DNA of 64,000 bases from Bacillus sp. ISL-18 (GCF_018613415.1 NZ_JAGGQG010000009.1:1-64000); one strand, 5' to 3'; counted from the stretch's first letter, positions 26,554 to 37,741 are shown. The notes: generated by a model from the letters alone, not told the origin. A program made the numbers and translations.

Positions 26554-28533
26554 GTGGCAAGGAATCAGCAAGCATTTGATTACAATGATGATGCCATCCA
26601 GGTACTAGAAGGTCTTGAGGCGGTAAGAAAGCGCCCAGGTATGTACATTGGCAGCACTGATTCACGCGGTCTTCATCATCTTGTTTATGAGATCGTGGAT
26701 AACTCTGTCGATGAAGCACTTGGCGGATTCGGGGATCAGATCATTGTAAAAATACACAAAGATAATTCCATAAGTGTTATGGATAAGGGTCGAGGAATGC
26801 CTACAGGTATGCATAAAATGGGAAAACCAACTCCTGAGGTTATTTTAACGGTACTCCATGCCGGCGGTAAATTTGGTCAAGGCGGCTATAAAACCAGCGG
26901 CGGATTGCACGGTGTTGGTGCTTCGGTTGTAAATGCATTATCGGAATGGTTAATCGTTACGATTAAACGAGATGGCTTCGTATACGAACAACGGTTTGAA
27001 AATGGCGGAAAGCCCGCTACAACACTCGAAAAAATTGGGAAAACCAATCAAACGGGAACAACGATTCATTTTAAGCCGGATACGACCATTTTCTTGACAA
27101 CGAACTATAACTTTGAAACTCTAGCGGAACGGCTGAGAGAATCAGCTTTCTTGTTAAAAGGATTAAAAATCGAGATCATCGATGAACGTAATGATCTCCA
27201 CGAAATTTTTCACTATGAAAATGGAATTGAGGCATTTGTTGAATACCTGAACGAGGATAAAGAAACTCTTCATCCCGTTGGAAGCTTTGAAGGAACTCAG
27301 AATGGGATTGAAGTAGAATTTTCGTTTCAATTCAATGATGGCTATTCCGAAAATGTCTTATCCTTTGTTAATAACGTAAGGACAAGAGATGGCGGTACAC
27401 ATGAAGCCGGCGCAAAAACGGCGATGACAAGGGTGTTCAATGACTACGCCCGCAAGGTTGCTTTTCTGAAAGAAAAAGACAAAAATTTAGACGGAAACGA
27501 TATTCGTGAAGGATTATCGGCAGTTATTTCGGTCAGAATCCCAGAAGAACTGCTCCAGTTTGAAGGACAAACAAAAGGAAAACTCGGTACGAGTGAAGCA
27601 AGATCCGCAGTGGATTCCGTGGTGTCTGAACACCTTTCCTACTTCCTAGAAGAAAATCCTGATATCAGTTCGCTATTAATCAAAAAATCAATTAAAGCGT
27701 ACCAAGCCCGAGAAGCAGCAAGAAAAGCCCGTGAAGATGCACGGAGCGGCAAAAAGAAGAAACGCGGAGAAGCAGTCCTTTCCGGAAAGCTGACACCAGC
27801 GCAATCACGAAATCCGCAAAAGAATGAACTTTACCTAGTAGAGGGTGATTCCGCGGGAGGTTCTGCCAAGCAGGGCCGCGACCGCCGCTTTCAGGCTGTT
27901 CTTCCCCTCCGCGGTAAAGTCATTAATACCGAGAAAGCGAAACTGTCGGATATCTTCAAAAACGAAGAAATCAATACGATCATCCATGCGATTGGCGGCG
28001 GAGTTGGGGCCGATTTTTCTGTTGAAGACATCAACTATGACAAAATTGTCATTATGACCGATGCCGATACCGACGGCGCCCATATTCAAGTCTTATTACT
28101 CACCTTCTTTTACCGCTATATGAAGCCGCTTGTAGAAGCAGGCAAGGTGTTTATTGCCCTGCCGCCATTATACAAAGTAAGTAAAGGCTCAGGAAAAAAA
28201 GAAATCATTGAATATGCCTGGAATGAAGATGAACTCCAAGGTGCCATAAAAAAAGTCGGCAGAGGCTACATCATCCAGCGCTACAAAGGCCTTGGTGAAA
28301 TGAATGCTGATCAGCTATGGGATACGACCATGGATCCCGAGACTCGGACATTAATCCGCGTTAAGATTGATGATATCGCCAGGGCGGAACGCCGCGTTAC
28401 GACCCTGATGGGAGATAAAGTAGAGCCGCGCCGCAAATGGATTGAAAGTAATGTGGCATTTGGTTTAGAAGAAGATGATACGATTTTAGAAAATGAAAAT
28501 ATAACGGTCACAGAGGAGGGAACTGAAGGATGA
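26554..28533 (+). CDS. parE: DNA topoisomerase IV subunit B
   Basis: ATPase subunit of topoisomerase IV, which decatenates replicated chromosomes. 659 residues. GHKL ATPase motifs are [11 protein letters not shown] (about residue 47), DKGRGMP, and [12 protein letters not shown]; the TOPRIM domain begins at [18 protein letters not shown] (about 430) and includes the DADTDGAHI metal site. GTG start with AGGAAGGGG. It overlaps parC by four bases (ATGA). ParE rather than GyrB, because it pairs with ParC and sits at the conserved yneT-parE-parC locus. Confidence 0.97.
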   Translation: MARNQQAFDYNDDAIQVLEGLEAVRKRPGMYIGSTDSRGLHHLVYEIVDNSVDEALGGFGDQIIVKIHKDNSISVMDKGRGMPTGMHKMGKPTPEVILTVLHAGGKFGQGGYKTSGGLHGVGASVVNALSEWLIVTIKRDGFVYEQRFENGGKPATTLEKIGKTNQTGTTIHFKPDTTIFLTTNYNFETLAERLRESAFLLKGLKIEIIDERNDLHEIFHYENGIEAFVEYLNEDKETLHPVGSFEGTQNGIEVEFSFQFNDGYSENVLSFVNNVRTRDGGTHEAGAKTAMTRVFNDYARKVAFLKEKDKNLDGNDIREGLSAVISVRIPEELLQFEGQTKGKLGTSEARSAVDSVVSEHLSYFLEENPDISSLLIKKSIKAYQAREAARKAREDARSGKKKKRGEAVLSGKLTPAQSRNPQKNELYLVEGDSAGGSAKQGRDRRFQAVLPLRGKVINTEKAKLSDIFKNEEINTIIHAIGGGVGADFSVEDINYDKIVIMTDADTDGAHIQVLLLTFFYRYMKPLVEAGKVFIALPPLYKVSKGSGKKEIIEYAWNEDELQGAIKKVGRGYIIQRYKGLGEMNADQLWDTTMDPETRTLIRVKIDDIARAERRVTTLMGDKVEPRRKWIESNVAFGLEEDDTILENENITVTEEGTEG

Positions 28534-30968
28534 GTGCACTTGAAAAATTCCGGGACTTACCTCTAGAAGATGTCATTGGTGATCGTTTTGGCAGATACAG
28601 TAAGTACATTATCCAAGAACGTGCCCTTCCGGATGCCCGGGACGGTTTAAAGCCTGTACAGCGGCGTATTTTATATGCGATGCATGTAGAAGGCAACACA
28701 TTTGATAAAGGTTTTCGAAAATCAGCTAAGACGGTTGGTAATGTTATCGGTAACTATCACCCGCACGGTGATTCTTCCGTTTATGAAGCCATGGTGCGTT
28801 TGAGCCAGGATTGGAAGGTTCGAAATGTACTTGTGCAAATGCATGGGAACAACGGTAGTGTCGACGGTGATCCGCCTGCAGCGATGCGTTATACGGAAGC
28901 AAGGCTTTCGGCGATTGCGGCTGAACTCTTAAGAGATATTGAAAAAGATACGGTGGAATTTATTCCAAACTTTGATGATACGTCGAAGGAACCGACTGTC
29001 TTACCGGCGATGTTCCCGAACTTACTTGTTAATGGCTCCACAGGTATTTCAGCTGGTTATGCCACCGATATTCCTCCCCATCATTTGGGTGAAATTATAG
29101 ATGGCGTGATGATGAGAATGGATCAACCGGATTCAACCGTAGATGAACTCATGACCGTGATTAAAGGACCAGATTTCCCTACGGGCGGTATCATTCAAGG
29201 GATAGAAGGCATTAAAAAAGCCTATGAAACTGGTAAAGGGAAAATCATTGTCCGAGGAAAAGCGGAAATCGAAGAGGTTCGCGGCGGTAGGCAGCAAATC
29301 GTTATTACCGAGATCCCTTATGAAATCAATAAAGCCAATCTCGTCAAAAAAATGGATGAGTTTCGTTTAGACCGTAAAGTAGAAGGCATGTCTGAGGTCC
29401 GTGATGAAACCGACCGTACGGGTCTTAGAATCGTCATTGAATTAAAAAAGGATGCCCATGCAGAAGGTGTTTTGAACTACTTATATAAAAATAGTGATCT
29501 TCAGATAACCTATAACTTTAATATGGTGGCGATCTATAACAAACGCCCAAAACTAATGGGGATTCGCGAGTTATTAGACGCCTATATTGGCCATCAAAAA
29601 GAAGTTGTCACAAAAAGAACGCAATTTGACCTTAATAAGGCGAAAGAGCGCCAGCATATTGTGGAAGGGTTAATCAAGGCTTTATCGATTCTGGATGAAG
29701 TGATTGCAACCATTCGTGCGTCAAAGGACAAGCGGGATGCTAAAGATAACTTAATCGCCAAATTTGCTTTTACAGAACCTCAGGCTGAAGCGATTGTTTC
29801 TTTACAGCTCTACCGTTTAACTAACACAGATATCACTGCCCTTCAGAACGAGGCAAAAGAGTTAGCAGAAAAAGTGGAGGAACTTACTAGTATTTTAGCT
29901 AGTGAGAAAAAGCTTTTATCGGTTATAAAAAAAGAGCTGAAAGACGTGAAAAAGCGCTTCGTAGATGAACGTCGTTCGAAAATCGAAGCGGAAATTGAAG
30001 AAATCAAGATTAATCTTGACGTCACAGTGCCAAGTGAAGATGTAATTGTCACCGTGACACAAGAAGGTTATGTGAAACGAACAAGTCAGCGTTCCTTTAC
30101 GGCATCCGGCGGACAAGACTTGGCGATGAAGGAATCGGACCGTCTCCTTGCCCAGCTTGATATGAATACCAAAGATGTCTTGCTGCTCTTTACCAATAAG
30201 GGGAATTACTTGTTCTGCCCTGTTCACGAGCTTCCAGACATCCGTTGGAAAGATCTCGGCCAGCATATCGCCAACATTATTCCAATTGACCGTGACGAAG
30301 AGATCATACATGCCATCTCCGTCAAAGATTTTGAAGTGGATGCTTATCTTGTGTTTGTAACGAAAAACGGGATGGTTAAGAAAACCGAGCTGAAAGCCTA
30401 CAAAGCACAGCGGTACTCTAAACCACTTGTGGCCGTCAATCTTAAGGATGATGACCAGGTAGTGGATGTGCATCTAACCGATGGCACGAAAGAACTCTTC
30501 TTAGTCACCCATTTGGGCTATGCACTATGGTTCCATGAGGAAGAGATTAGTATCGTCGGCCAGCGGGCTGCAGGTGTAAAAGGGATTAACCTAAAAGAAG
30601 ATGATGTCGTGGTTGGCGGCAAGCTGATCACACCAGATAGCAGTGAATCGATTGTCGTTGCTACCCAGCGCGGTGCGTTTAAACGAATGAAGTTAAAAGA
30701 ATTTGAAAAAGCAACCCGTGCGAAGCGTGGTGTTGTCATCCTCCGCGAGCTAAAAGCAAAACCGCACCGGATTGCAGGTTTTGTTGTCGCAAATGAACAA
30801 GATCTGATTATTATTGAGACGGAAAAAGGCTACACTGAAATGCTAAAAACATCGGATATTAGCTATAGTGACCGTTATTCGAACGGCTCGTTTATCCTTG
30901 ACGAGGACGAAAACGGCAAGGTAAGCCATATATGGAAAGTAGCCGCTGCCGAACCAGTAACTGAATAA
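28530..30968 (+). CDS. parC: DNA topoisomerase IV subunit A
   Basis: DNA-cleaving subunit of topoisomerase IV, 812 residues. Catalytic Tyr121 in [11 protein letters not shown]. The quinolone-determining region [12 protein letters not shown] has Ser82 and Glu86, the wild-type residues at the positions equivalent to GrlA Ser80/Glu84, so no classical resistance change. A coiled-coil gate and a C-terminal beta-pinwheel (about 495-805) follow. It overlaps parE by four bases, and a strong terminator follows. Confidence 0.97.
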   Translation: MSALEKFRDLPLEDVIGDRFGRYSKYIIQERALPDARDGLKPVQRRILYAMHVEGNTFDKGFRKSAKTVGNVIGNYHPHGDSSVYEAMVRLSQDWKVRNVLVQMHGNNGSVDGDPPAAMRYTEARLSAIAAELLRDIEKDTVEFIPNFDDTSKEPTVLPAMFPNLLVNGSTGISAGYATDIPPHHLGEIIDGVMMRMDQPDSTVDELMTVIKGPDFPTGGIIQGIEGIKKAYETGKGKIIVRGKAEIEEVRGGRQQIVITEIPYEINKANLVKKMDEFRLDRKVEGMSEVRDETDRTGLRIVIELKKDAHAEGVLNYLYKNSDLQITYNFNMVAIYNKRPKLMGIRELLDAYIGHQKEVVTKRTQFDLNKAKERQHIVEGLIKALSILDEVIATIRASKDKRDAKDNLIAKFAFTEPQAEAIVSLQLYRLTNTDITALQNEAKELAEKVEELTSILASEKKLLSVIKKELKDVKKRFVDERRSKIEAEIEEIKINLDVTVPSEDVIVTVTQEGYVKRTSQRSFTASGGQDLAMKESDRLLAQLDMNTKDVLLLFTNKGNYLFCPVHELPDIRWKDLGQHIANIIPIDRDEEIIHAISVKDFEVDAYLVFVTKNGMVKKTELKAYKAQRYSKPLVAVNLKDDDQVVDVHLTDGTKELFLVTHLGYALWFHEEEISIVGQRAAGVKGINLKEDDVVVGGKLITPDSSESIVVATQRGAFKRMKLKEFEKATRAKRGVVILRELKAKPHRIAGFVVANEQDLIIIETEKGYTEMLKTSDISYSDRYSNGSFILDEDENGKVSHIWKVAAAEPVTE

Positions 30969-30974
30969 AACGAT

Positions 30975-31010
30975 GAAAAGAACCTCCTTCGAAAAAAGGA
31001 GGTTCTTTTC
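30975..31010 (+). terminator. Terminator of parE-parC
   Basis: GAAAAGAACCTCCTT and AAGGAGGTTCTTTTC form a 15-bp stem. Confidence 0.9.
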
Positions 31011-31068
31011 ATTTTTTTCCCAAAAATGGACATACTAAGTAAAAGAAAAGGATGTGGAGGGGAACTGG

Positions 31069-31815
31069 GTGAAAAAAGAGATGCTGTTAGTTATCGTTTC
31101 GTTTTTTTTTATATCACTTACGACCATTACGGGTGTATATGCGATTGAGGAGAATATAAGGACTGTTACGATCTCAAAACAAGAAGCGGATCTGACAGGT
31201 GATGGGCAAAAGGAGACCATTTGGTTAAAAGGGGTACCCTCTCAAGATGAAGATGATTACTTGAAAAGTGTCTTTATTGATATCAGGGCTTCCAATGGCA
31301 GAACCTATAGCTTTCCCTTAGAAAGCGGTACGAAGGCATCCTTAAAGTTAGTAGATTTAAACCATGATGGTTTGAAAGATTTATTTGCAAATGTACTAAC
31401 AGGTGAGAGCGATGGGAACGTGACGAGCTATTTGTATAGCTTAAAGAATTTTGAACGGACCGACTTAACCGTTCCAGAGCCACTAGAGATGGATGCTAAG
31501 TTTAAAAATGGCTACAAAGCGGAAATCAAATTAACCAAAACCGGAAAATCCTATCTTTTTGATTTGAAAAATCGCCAGGAGTATTATAAAAAACTAGGCT
31601 TTTATTACCGTGGGAAACTGAATGAGCCAACTGAATTAACGGTTAACTCCTTTTATAATGTAAAACCCATCCAAATCGACCAGCAAAAAATGGGATTAAA
31701 AGCGCAGCAAAAAGTAACCGGGATTGCCAATGCTGATACCATCGCCTTTGTTAATTCAATTTGGTATTATGACAATGGACATTGGAAACTGTTTAAGGCA
31801 GAAGTAACCCATTAA
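31069..31815 (+). CDS. Secreted protein with calcium-loop-like DxDG motifs, unknown function
   Basis: 248 residues. Signal peptide: KKE, a hydrophobic core of about 18, then VYA as the probable cleavage site. Two acidic loops, DLTGDGQKE (about residue 47) and DLNHDGLKD (about 104), resemble dockerin/FG-GAP type calcium loops spaced as in VCBS-like repeats. The C-terminal half is beta-rich and Lys/Tyr rich. I chose the GTG at 31069, with a GGAGGGG site; an ATG at 31054 overlaps that site. Stands alone between terminators. No named family recognised. Confidence 0.7.
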   Translation: MKKEMLLVIVSFFFISLTTITGVYAIEENIRTVTISKQEADLTGDGQKETIWLKGVPSQDEDDYLKSVFIDIRASNGRTYSFPLESGTKASLKLVDLNHDGLKDLFANVLTGESDGNVTSYLYSLKNFERTDLTVPEPLEMDAKFKNGYKAEIKLTKTGKSYLFDLKNRQEYYKKLGFYYRGKLNEPTELTVNSFYNVKPIQIDQQKMGLKAQQKVTGIANADTIAFVNSIWYYDNGHWKLFKAEVTH

Positions 31816-31846
31816 CCATATTTCATTTTCTTTCTAACAAGCCACC

Positions 31847-31874
31847 AAAACACAGAAAAATTTCTGTGTTTTTT
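31847..31874 (+). terminator. Terminator of the secreted protein gene
   Basis: AAAACACAGAAA and TTTCTGTGTTTT stem plus T-run. Confidence 0.85.
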
Positions 31875-31888
31875 CTTTTTGTTAATGA

Positions 31889-31947
31889 TTGACGTAGTAT
31901 TTTAACGGGAATATACTTAGGTTTATAAATAATTAAGTTACCTAACT
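31889..31947 (+). promoter_or_regulatory. Promoter and probable MarR operator of the ABC exporter operon
   Basis: TTGACG (31889..31894), 17-base spacer, TATACT (31912..31917). Downstream of the expected start lies the dyad AGTTA-CC-TAACT (31936..31947), placed to block transcription by the MarR protein encoded directly after it. The operator call is inference from position and symmetry. Confidence 0.6.
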
Positions 31948-31979
31948 ATTAGTATGGTAAATAAAATGAGGTGAAGCTA

Positions 31980-32429
31980 GTGGCTCATTTTGAAAGTGAG
32001 ACTGCACAAAAATTAATGAAGGCTTTTCAGCAATTTCGTAAAACGGGCTGGCACGAAAAGAAAATTGCTGGATTTAACCCAAGTGAATTCAGAGTGCTTG
32101 CCCTGATTCAACGAGCAAATGAGAATAACAGTGAGATGAAGGTTTCAGAAATTAGCCAGAAATTGAGAGTAACACCGCCTACCGTGACGCAAATCATCAA
32201 TGTTCTCGAAAAGGATGGTTTTATTGAACGGACCATTCATCCAGATGACAGACGCTCGGTCAAGATCAGTTTGACGGAAGAAGGACTTCAAGCAACCGAA
32301 CAAGCTAGACAGTCATTTGCGAATACCTTTCTCGGTCTTATTGATTATCTTGGGGAAGCAGAAAGCTTGCAGTTAGCAGAATTGCTTTCTAACGTGCATG
32401 ATTACTTCAATCAATTGGAAAATCAATAA
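31980..32429 (+). CDS. MarR-family transcriptional regulator
   Basis: 149 residues, winged helix: the HTH segment KVSEISQKLRVTPPTVTQIINVLEKDGFIER (about 52-83) followed by the beta-wing HPDDRRSVKISLTEEG, hallmarks of MarR. GTG at 31980 chosen, with GAGGTGA 5-6 bases upstream; GTG 31971 lies inside that site. First gene of a three-gene operon with two ABC half-transporters, so it probably autoregulates and derepresses the exporter on binding a drug-like ligand. Confidence 0.9.
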   Translation: MAHFESETAQKLMKAFQQFRKTGWHEKKIAGFNPSEFRVLALIQRANENNSEMKVSEISQKLRVTPPTVTQIINVLEKDGFIERTIHPDDRRSVKISLTEEGLQATEQARQSFANTFLGLIDYLGEAESLQLAELLSNVHDYFNQLENQ

Positions 32430-32470
32430 AAGATAAAGAAATTTAACATGGAAAATGGAGTGGAAGCGAT

Positions 32471-34198
32471 TTGTTAAAATTGAGTAAATACCTTAAACCA
32501 TTTCAAATCCCGATCTATGTTGTCCTTGTGCTAGTGCTGTTACAATCTCTATCAGAATTGTATTTACCTACCCTCATGTCTGATATCGTAGATAAAGGGG
32601 TCGTCACGGGAGACACTCATTATATTTGGAAAATTGGCGGCTATATGCTGCTAGTAGCTTTAGGCGGAATGATTTGTTCGATCGCGGCCAGCTTTTTCTC
32701 AAGCAAGGCAGCATCAGGCTTCGGCAGGTTATTGCGGAGCAAAGTCTTCTCACATGTCGGAAACTTTTCTTTAAGTGAGTTTGATCAGCTTGGAACAGCT
32801 TCACTGATCACGAGGACAACAAACGATATTACACAAGTCCAGCAGGTTATGATTATGATGCTGAGAATGATGGCCGCTGCGCCAATGATGTGTATTGGCG
32901 GGATTATCATGGCCTATTCAAAAGATGCCAAGCTTACAGGGGTCCTTGCAGTGGCGATTCCCATTTTGATTGTAGCGATTGTGGTCATTGCGAGAAAAGG
33001 GATTCCGCTTTTTAAAGCCATGCAAGTAAAATTGGATAAACTCAACCGTGTGTTACGGGAGAATTTAACAGGTATTCGTGTTATTCGTTCCTTTAACCGC
33101 GTTGAGCATGAGAAAAAACGCTTTAATGAAGCCAACTGGGATTTAACACAGACCGCGATAAAGGTAAATAAAATTATGGCGGCAATGATGCCGATTATGA
33201 TGGTTGTTCTCAACCTTACGACGGTGGCGATTGTTTGGTTCGGCGGCCACCGGATCAGCAATGGAAACATGGAAGTTGGGGATATGATGGCATTTATTCA
33301 ATACGCCATGCAAATCATGTTCTCGTTCATTATGTTATCGATGATGTTTGTAATGATTCCTAGAGCTTCAGTTTCAGCAGTTAGAATTAACGAAGTCCTT
33401 GAGACGACTGCCGATATTAAGGACCCAGCTTCCACAACATATATCGAAGGAGAAACAGGTCATGTGGAATTTCGCGATGTGACTTTCAGTTATCCGGGTG
33501 CTGAAATGCCGGCCATCTCTAACATTTCTTTTTCGATGAATCCAGGAGAAGTGACGGCGATTATTGGCGGAACGGGCTCAGGTAAATCAACACTGATTAA
33601 TTTAATTCCGCGTTTTTATGATGTGGATAGTGGTCAAATTGCGGTGGATGGAACGGATGTTCGTAAAATGACCCAAGAGCAGCTTCGTCAAAAAATTGGG
33701 TTCGTTCCCCAGCAAGCTATTCTCTTTACGGGTACGATTGCCGAAAATATCCGTTATGGTAAAGAAGATGCTACAGATGACGAAGTTCATCATGCGGCTG
33801 AAATTGCCCAAGCAAATGAATTTATTTCATCCATGCCTGAAGGATTTAATGCCACGATTGCCCAGGGGGGAACAAATGTTTCGGGTGGTCAAAAACAGCG
33901 GCTATCGATTGCCCGTGCCCTGGTAAGAAAGCCGGAAATCTATATCTTTGATGATAGTTTTTCAGCATTAGATTTTAAGACGGATGCCAAGCTGCGGGGG
34001 GCCTTAAAAGCTGAAACCGGTCAGTCCACAGTCTTAATTGTGGCGCAACGGGTCAGTACGATTATGGATGCCGATCGAATTATAGTCTTAGATGATGGAA
34101 AGATTGCTGGGATCGGCACACACAAACAACTCATGGAAACGAGTTCTGTTTATCGAGAGATTGTGATGTCACAGCTGTCAGAGGAGGAAATTGCATGA
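32471..34198 (+). CDS. ABC exporter half-transporter, degenerate ATPase site
   Basis: 575 residues: an N-terminal type IV ABC exporter membrane domain with six helices (about 15-310), then the nucleotide-binding domain. Walker A is GGTGSGKST, the signature is VSGGQKQR, and Walker B reads IYIFDDSFSALD. Asp stands where the catalytic Glu is expected, as in one half of heterodimeric exporters such as BmrCD and TM287/288. TTG start with GGAGTGG. It overlaps the next gene by four bases, so the two halves are co-translated. A multidrug or lipid substrate is likely. Confidence 0.9.
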   Translation: MLKLSKYLKPFQIPIYVVLVLVLLQSLSELYLPTLMSDIVDKGVVTGDTHYIWKIGGYMLLVALGGMICSIAASFFSSKAASGFGRLLRSKVFSHVGNFSLSEFDQLGTASLITRTTNDITQVQQVMIMMLRMMAAAPMMCIGGIIMAYSKDAKLTGVLAVAIPILIVAIVVIARKGIPLFKAMQVKLDKLNRVLRENLTGIRVIRSFNRVEHEKKRFNEANWDLTQTAIKVNKIMAAMMPIMMVVLNLTTVAIVWFGGHRISNGNMEVGDMMAFIQYAMQIMFSFIMLSMMFVMIPRASVSAVRINEVLETTADIKDPASTTYIEGETGHVEFRDVTFSYPGAEMPAISNISFSMNPGEVTAIIGGTGSGKSTLINLIPRFYDVDSGQIAVDGTDVRKMTQEQLRQKIGFVPQQAILFTGTIAENIRYGKEDATDDEVHHAAEIAQANEFISSMPEGFNATIAQGGTNVSGGQKQRLSIARALVRKPEIYIFDDSFSALDFKTDAKLRGALKAETGQSTVLIVAQRVSTIMDADRIIVLDDGKIAGIGTHKQLMETSSVYREIVMSQLSEEEIA

Positions 34199-36078
34199 GT
34201 GCAGACTCTAAAAATCAACCTAGCGAGGGTTCACCAAGAAGAGGTCCAGGCGGAGGATTTGGTCCTCGGGGAATGGGGATGCCTGTCCAAAAAGCAAAGG
34301 ATTTTAAAGGAACACTTAAAAGGCTCGTCGTCTACTTAAAACCATATAAATTGCAGCTCATTTCTGTCCTGATCACTGCCATCATTAGTACGGTCTTTTC
34401 GATTGTCAGCCCGAAAATAATGGGGAAGGCGACTACAAAACTCTTTGAAGGGTTAATGATGAAGCTAAAAGGGGTTCCCGGTGCTAAAATTGATTTTGAC
34501 TATATTGGTCATATCATTTTGCTATTAGTCGGCCTTTATCTATTGAGTGCAATCTTTGCTTATTTACAGGGATATATCATGGCAGGGGTAGCTCAAAAAA
34601 CCGTTTATAATCTTCGGAAAGAAGTAGAGGAAAAGCTGAACCGGATGCCATTAAAGTACTTTGATTCGAAGACCCATGGTGAAATCCTCTCAAGGGCTGT
34701 CAATGATGTAGATAATATCAGTACCACCCTTCAGCAAAGCTTAACACAGCTGATTACCTCAGTTGTTACCTTAGTCGGTGTGATTGTGATGATGCTGTCG
34801 ATCAGTCCATTAATGACCTTGATTGTGATTGTGACCTTGCCGCTCAGCTTTATTGCAACGGCAAATATTGCGAAAAAATCGCAGCAGTATTTTAAAGGAC
34901 AGCAAAAGTCTTTAGGTCAGTTGAATGGTCATGTAGAGGAAATGTATACAGGCCATAAAGTGGTTAAGGTTTTTGGCCATGAAAAAAGATCGATCGAGGA
35001 ATTTGAAAAAATTAACGAAAAGCTCTATCAATCAGGCTGGAAGGCCCAGTTTGTGTCGGGAATGATCATGCCGCTGATGTCGTTTATCAATGATATCGGC
35101 TATGTGCTAGTATCGGTGGCCGGCGGAATTCTGGTAACAAAAAAGGCGATTGAAATTGGAGACATTCAAGCTTTTATCCAATATGCCCGTCAGTTTTCGC
35201 AGCCAATTGCGCAAACCGCACAAATCGCGAACGTGATCCAATCGACGATTGCCAGTGCAGAACGGGTTTTTGAAATTTTAGACGAAATAGAAGAAGTTCC
35301 AGAAGCGGTTGAACCAAAAGATATTCCATCGCCGGAAGGAAACGTCAGCTTTGAGCATGTCTCCTTTGGTTATAAAAGCGATGAGCTGCTGATTGAGGAT
35401 ATGAATATTGAGGTGAAATCAGGACAAAAGGTGGCGATTGTGGGACCGACTGGCGCTGGTAAAACCACTTTGATTAATTTATTAATGCGATTCTATGAGC
35501 TTAATTCTGGAAAGATAGTAATCGATGGAATTGATACTAGAGAGCTAAAAAGAGAGAAACTAAGAAGCTTATTTGGAATGGTACTTCAGGATACATGGCT
35601 GTTTAACAGTACCATCCTTGATAATATCGCTTACGGTAGAGAAGGGGCGTCCGAAACGGAAATTATCGCTGCAGCGAAAGCCGCCAACGCGGACCACTTT
35701 ATTCGTACACTTCCAGATGGATATGAGACGGTTCTAAATGAGGAAGCTTCGAATATATCTCAAGGGCAGAAGCAATTACTCACGATTGCACGGGCAATTC
35801 TTGCAGATCCTGCTATTCTAATTCTTGACGAAGCAACGAGCAGTGTTGATACCAGAACAGAGGTACAGATTCAAAAGGCAATGGATTACCTGATGAAGGG
35901 ACGCACAAGTTTTGTCATTGCTCACCGTTTATCAACGATCCGAGACGCAGATTTAATCTTGGTGATGAATCATGGGACGGTTATTGAAAAGGGGACGCAT
36001 ACAGAATTATTAGCTCAGGGCGGATTCTATGCGGATTTATATAATAGCCAGTTTACCGGTCAAAAAAATGTGGGATAG
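34195..36078 (+). CDS. ABC exporter half-transporter, catalytic subunit
   Basis: 627 residues. An N-terminal Gly/Arg/Pro-rich tail of about 35 residues (GPGGGFGPRGMG) precedes six membrane helices (about 50-350) and a nucleotide-binding domain. Walker A GPTGAGKTT, signature ISQGQKQ, Walker B ILILDEATSSVD with the catalytic Glu intact. Forms the heterodimer with the upstream gene, which has the degenerate site. Controlled by the MarR gene at 31980. A terminator follows at once. Confidence 0.9.
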   Translation: MSADSKNQPSEGSPRRGPGGGFGPRGMGMPVQKAKDFKGTLKRLVVYLKPYKLQLISVLITAIISTVFSIVSPKIMGKATTKLFEGLMMKLKGVPGAKIDFDYIGHIILLLVGLYLLSAIFAYLQGYIMAGVAQKTVYNLRKEVEEKLNRMPLKYFDSKTHGEILSRAVNDVDNISTTLQQSLTQLITSVVTLVGVIVMMLSISPLMTLIVIVTLPLSFIATANIAKKSQQYFKGQQKSLGQLNGHVEEMYTGHKVVKVFGHEKRSIEEFEKINEKLYQSGWKAQFVSGMIMPLMSFINDIGYVLVSVAGGILVTKKAIEIGDIQAFIQYARQFSQPIAQTAQIANVIQSTIASAERVFEILDEIEEVPEAVEPKDIPSPEGNVSFEHVSFGYKSDELLIEDMNIEVKSGQKVAIVGPTGAGKTTLINLLMRFYELNSGKIVIDGIDTRELKREKLRSLFGMVLQDTWLFNSTILDNIAYGREGASETEIIAAAKAANADHFIRTLPDGYETVLNEEASNISQGQKQLLTIARAILADPAILILDEATSSVDTRTEVQIQKAMDYLMKGRTSFVIAHRLSTIRDADLILVMNHGTVIEKGTHTELLAQGGFYADLYNSQFTGQKNVG

Positions 36079-36113
36079 AATAAAGCGCTTAGGAGTTTCC
36101 TAAGCGCTTTATT
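36079..36113 (+). terminator. Terminator of the ABC exporter operon
   Basis: AATAAAGCGCTTAGGA and TCCTAAGCGCTTTATT form a long perfect stem. Confidence 0.9.
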
Positions 36114-36184
36114 TATTGATTGTTTCTTTTTACATTGAAACGGGAACCTCATATACTAAGTGAATTATAGAGGAAGTGAACAAT

Positions 36185-37027
36185 ATGCTGAATTCGATGT
36201 CAAAAGCAGAAGCGAAAGATAAAATCAGAGAAGTGAAACCATGGGTACGGCGATTTGGCCGCTTAGGTTATATGGCTAAAGGCCTCGTGTATGGAATGAT
36301 TGGGGTACTCGCAGCATTAGCAGCATTCGGATCCGGAGGCGGCATGACTGGAACATCTGGGGTTCTTCATTCATTGGCCGGAATGCCATTTGGTGAGATT
36401 GCATTATGGATTATCGGAATTGCTTTAATTGGTTACATCATTTGGGATTTTATTAAAGCGATTAAGGATCCTGAAAATGACGGCACTGATGCTAAAGGAC
36501 TGATTAAAAGAACTGGTTATTTCATCAGTGGAGTCATTTATACGAATTTAGCATTTGGTGCTATAAAATTAGCTAGTCACACGGGGTACTATGGTGGTGA
36601 CAACTCAGGAAAAACGATTTCGGCTAAGTTAATGGATCAGCCTTTTGGTGTATGGATAGTTGGAATAGGAGGAGCAATTATTACTGGATATGGTGTTTTC
36701 GAACTTTATAGTGGTATAAAAGAGAAATTTATGTCTAAATTCAAAACCTATGAAATGAATGATAAAGAACGTAAAATCGCACGACTGTCTGGTAAGCTAG
36801 GCCTGATTTCAAGAGGGATTGTTCTAAGTATGGTCGGCTTTTTTTTCATTCGCTCAGCATACACACATAACCCAGATCAATCAAAAGGGATTGGCGGTGC
36901 TTTAACAGCATTAGCAAACCAGCCATTCGGACAGTTTATACTGGTAATAGTGGCAGTTGGACTGATTTTATATGGTGTCTACCAAATTATTATAGGAAGA
37001 TATCAGCATATGAATTTTGGAAAATAG
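36185..37027 (+). CDS. DUF1206 membrane protein
   Basis: 280 residues, six probable membrane helices arranged as three repeats of a two-helix unit. Each unit starts with a pattern like RxGrlGYxAKGLVYgmIG (about residues 25, 110, 200) and contains QPFG or MPFG later (MPFGEIALWIIG, QPFGVWIVGIGG, QPFGQFILVIVA). This triplication is the DUF1206 layout. Function unknown. ATG 36185 has GAGGAAG at good spacing. A decayed propeller gene follows directly. Confidence 0.85.
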   Translation: MLNSMSKAEAKDKIREVKPWVRRFGRLGYMAKGLVYGMIGVLAALAAFGSGGGMTGTSGVLHSLAGMPFGEIALWIIGIALIGYIIWDFIKAIKDPENDGTDAKGLIKRTGYFISGVIYTNLAFGAIKLASHTGYYGGDNSGKTISAKLMDQPFGVWIVGIGGAIITGYGVFELYSGIKEKFMSKFKTYEMNDKERKIARLSGKLGLISRGIVLSMVGFFFIRSAYTHNPDQSKGIGGALTALANQPFGQFILVIVAVGLILYGVYQIIIGRYQHMNFGK

Positions 37028-37038
37028 TATAGAGTTAA

Positions 37039-37741
37039 GTGATGATTAAGCTACCGCGATTAATACTGTCGTGGCAACTGTATAATGGTACCACTGGGAA
37101 GTTTATTGGAAATCTCGACCCTACAGGTTTCACAGGTCAATTCCACCTCGTGCTTTGGTCATTGGTCCTTACGGTTTGCTGTATGTTTCCGTTCGTAACA
37201 TTCCAGAGCCAGAAGGCGGCTATGTGCTGCGCTTCAACCCGAAAACTGGGAAGTTCCTTGGAGTATTTATTGAGAGCAACTCGGTCAACGACCTCAACCG
37301 TCCTGAAGGCTTGGTGTTCGGTCACGATGGTAACCTATACATCACCAGTTTTCAAAGAGACGCTAACGACACTGATAAAATTTTGATATTTCATGGTAAA
37401 ACGGGCAAGTTTCTCGATAAGATTGACCTTGAAGCCGTCGGACAGCCGCGCGCCTTTGCGCAGGCACTCCTATTCGGTCCCGATGGAAAACTGTTTGTCC
37501 CTATTACTGGCAACGGTCCTGACACCGGTTCGGTTCGGTTCGGCGATACAACGTCCATCATCATCATAAGACGTTCGATGTATTGGTGCCTTCGGCTTTA
37601 TTGGGAGGAGCGTTAGGGATGCCGTGGTATCTGACATTTGAGCATACAACCCCCGCAACACTAGCTTACAAGAATAACCAGGCAGGAAGCAGAAATCATC
37701 ATCACCATCATGCGGAAAGTAGTGACGAGAGTAGTAATTAA
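37039..37741 (+). pseudogene. Decayed NHL/SMP-30-like beta-propeller gene with His-rich tail
   Basis: Three reading frames must be joined to give one protein: TGKFIGNLDPTGFTG (first frame), LVIGPYGLLYVSVRN through NPKTGKFLGVF, HDGNLYITSF and LIFHGKTGKFLDKI (second), and KTFDVLVPSALLGGALGMPW to a tail with five His in a row and SSDESSN (third). The repeated D/PxGxLYV + TGKFL pattern is that of NHL-type propellers. The second break coincides with GGTTC repeated three times at 37527..37541; two copies would keep the frame. The N-terminus is missing. Confidence 0.75.
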
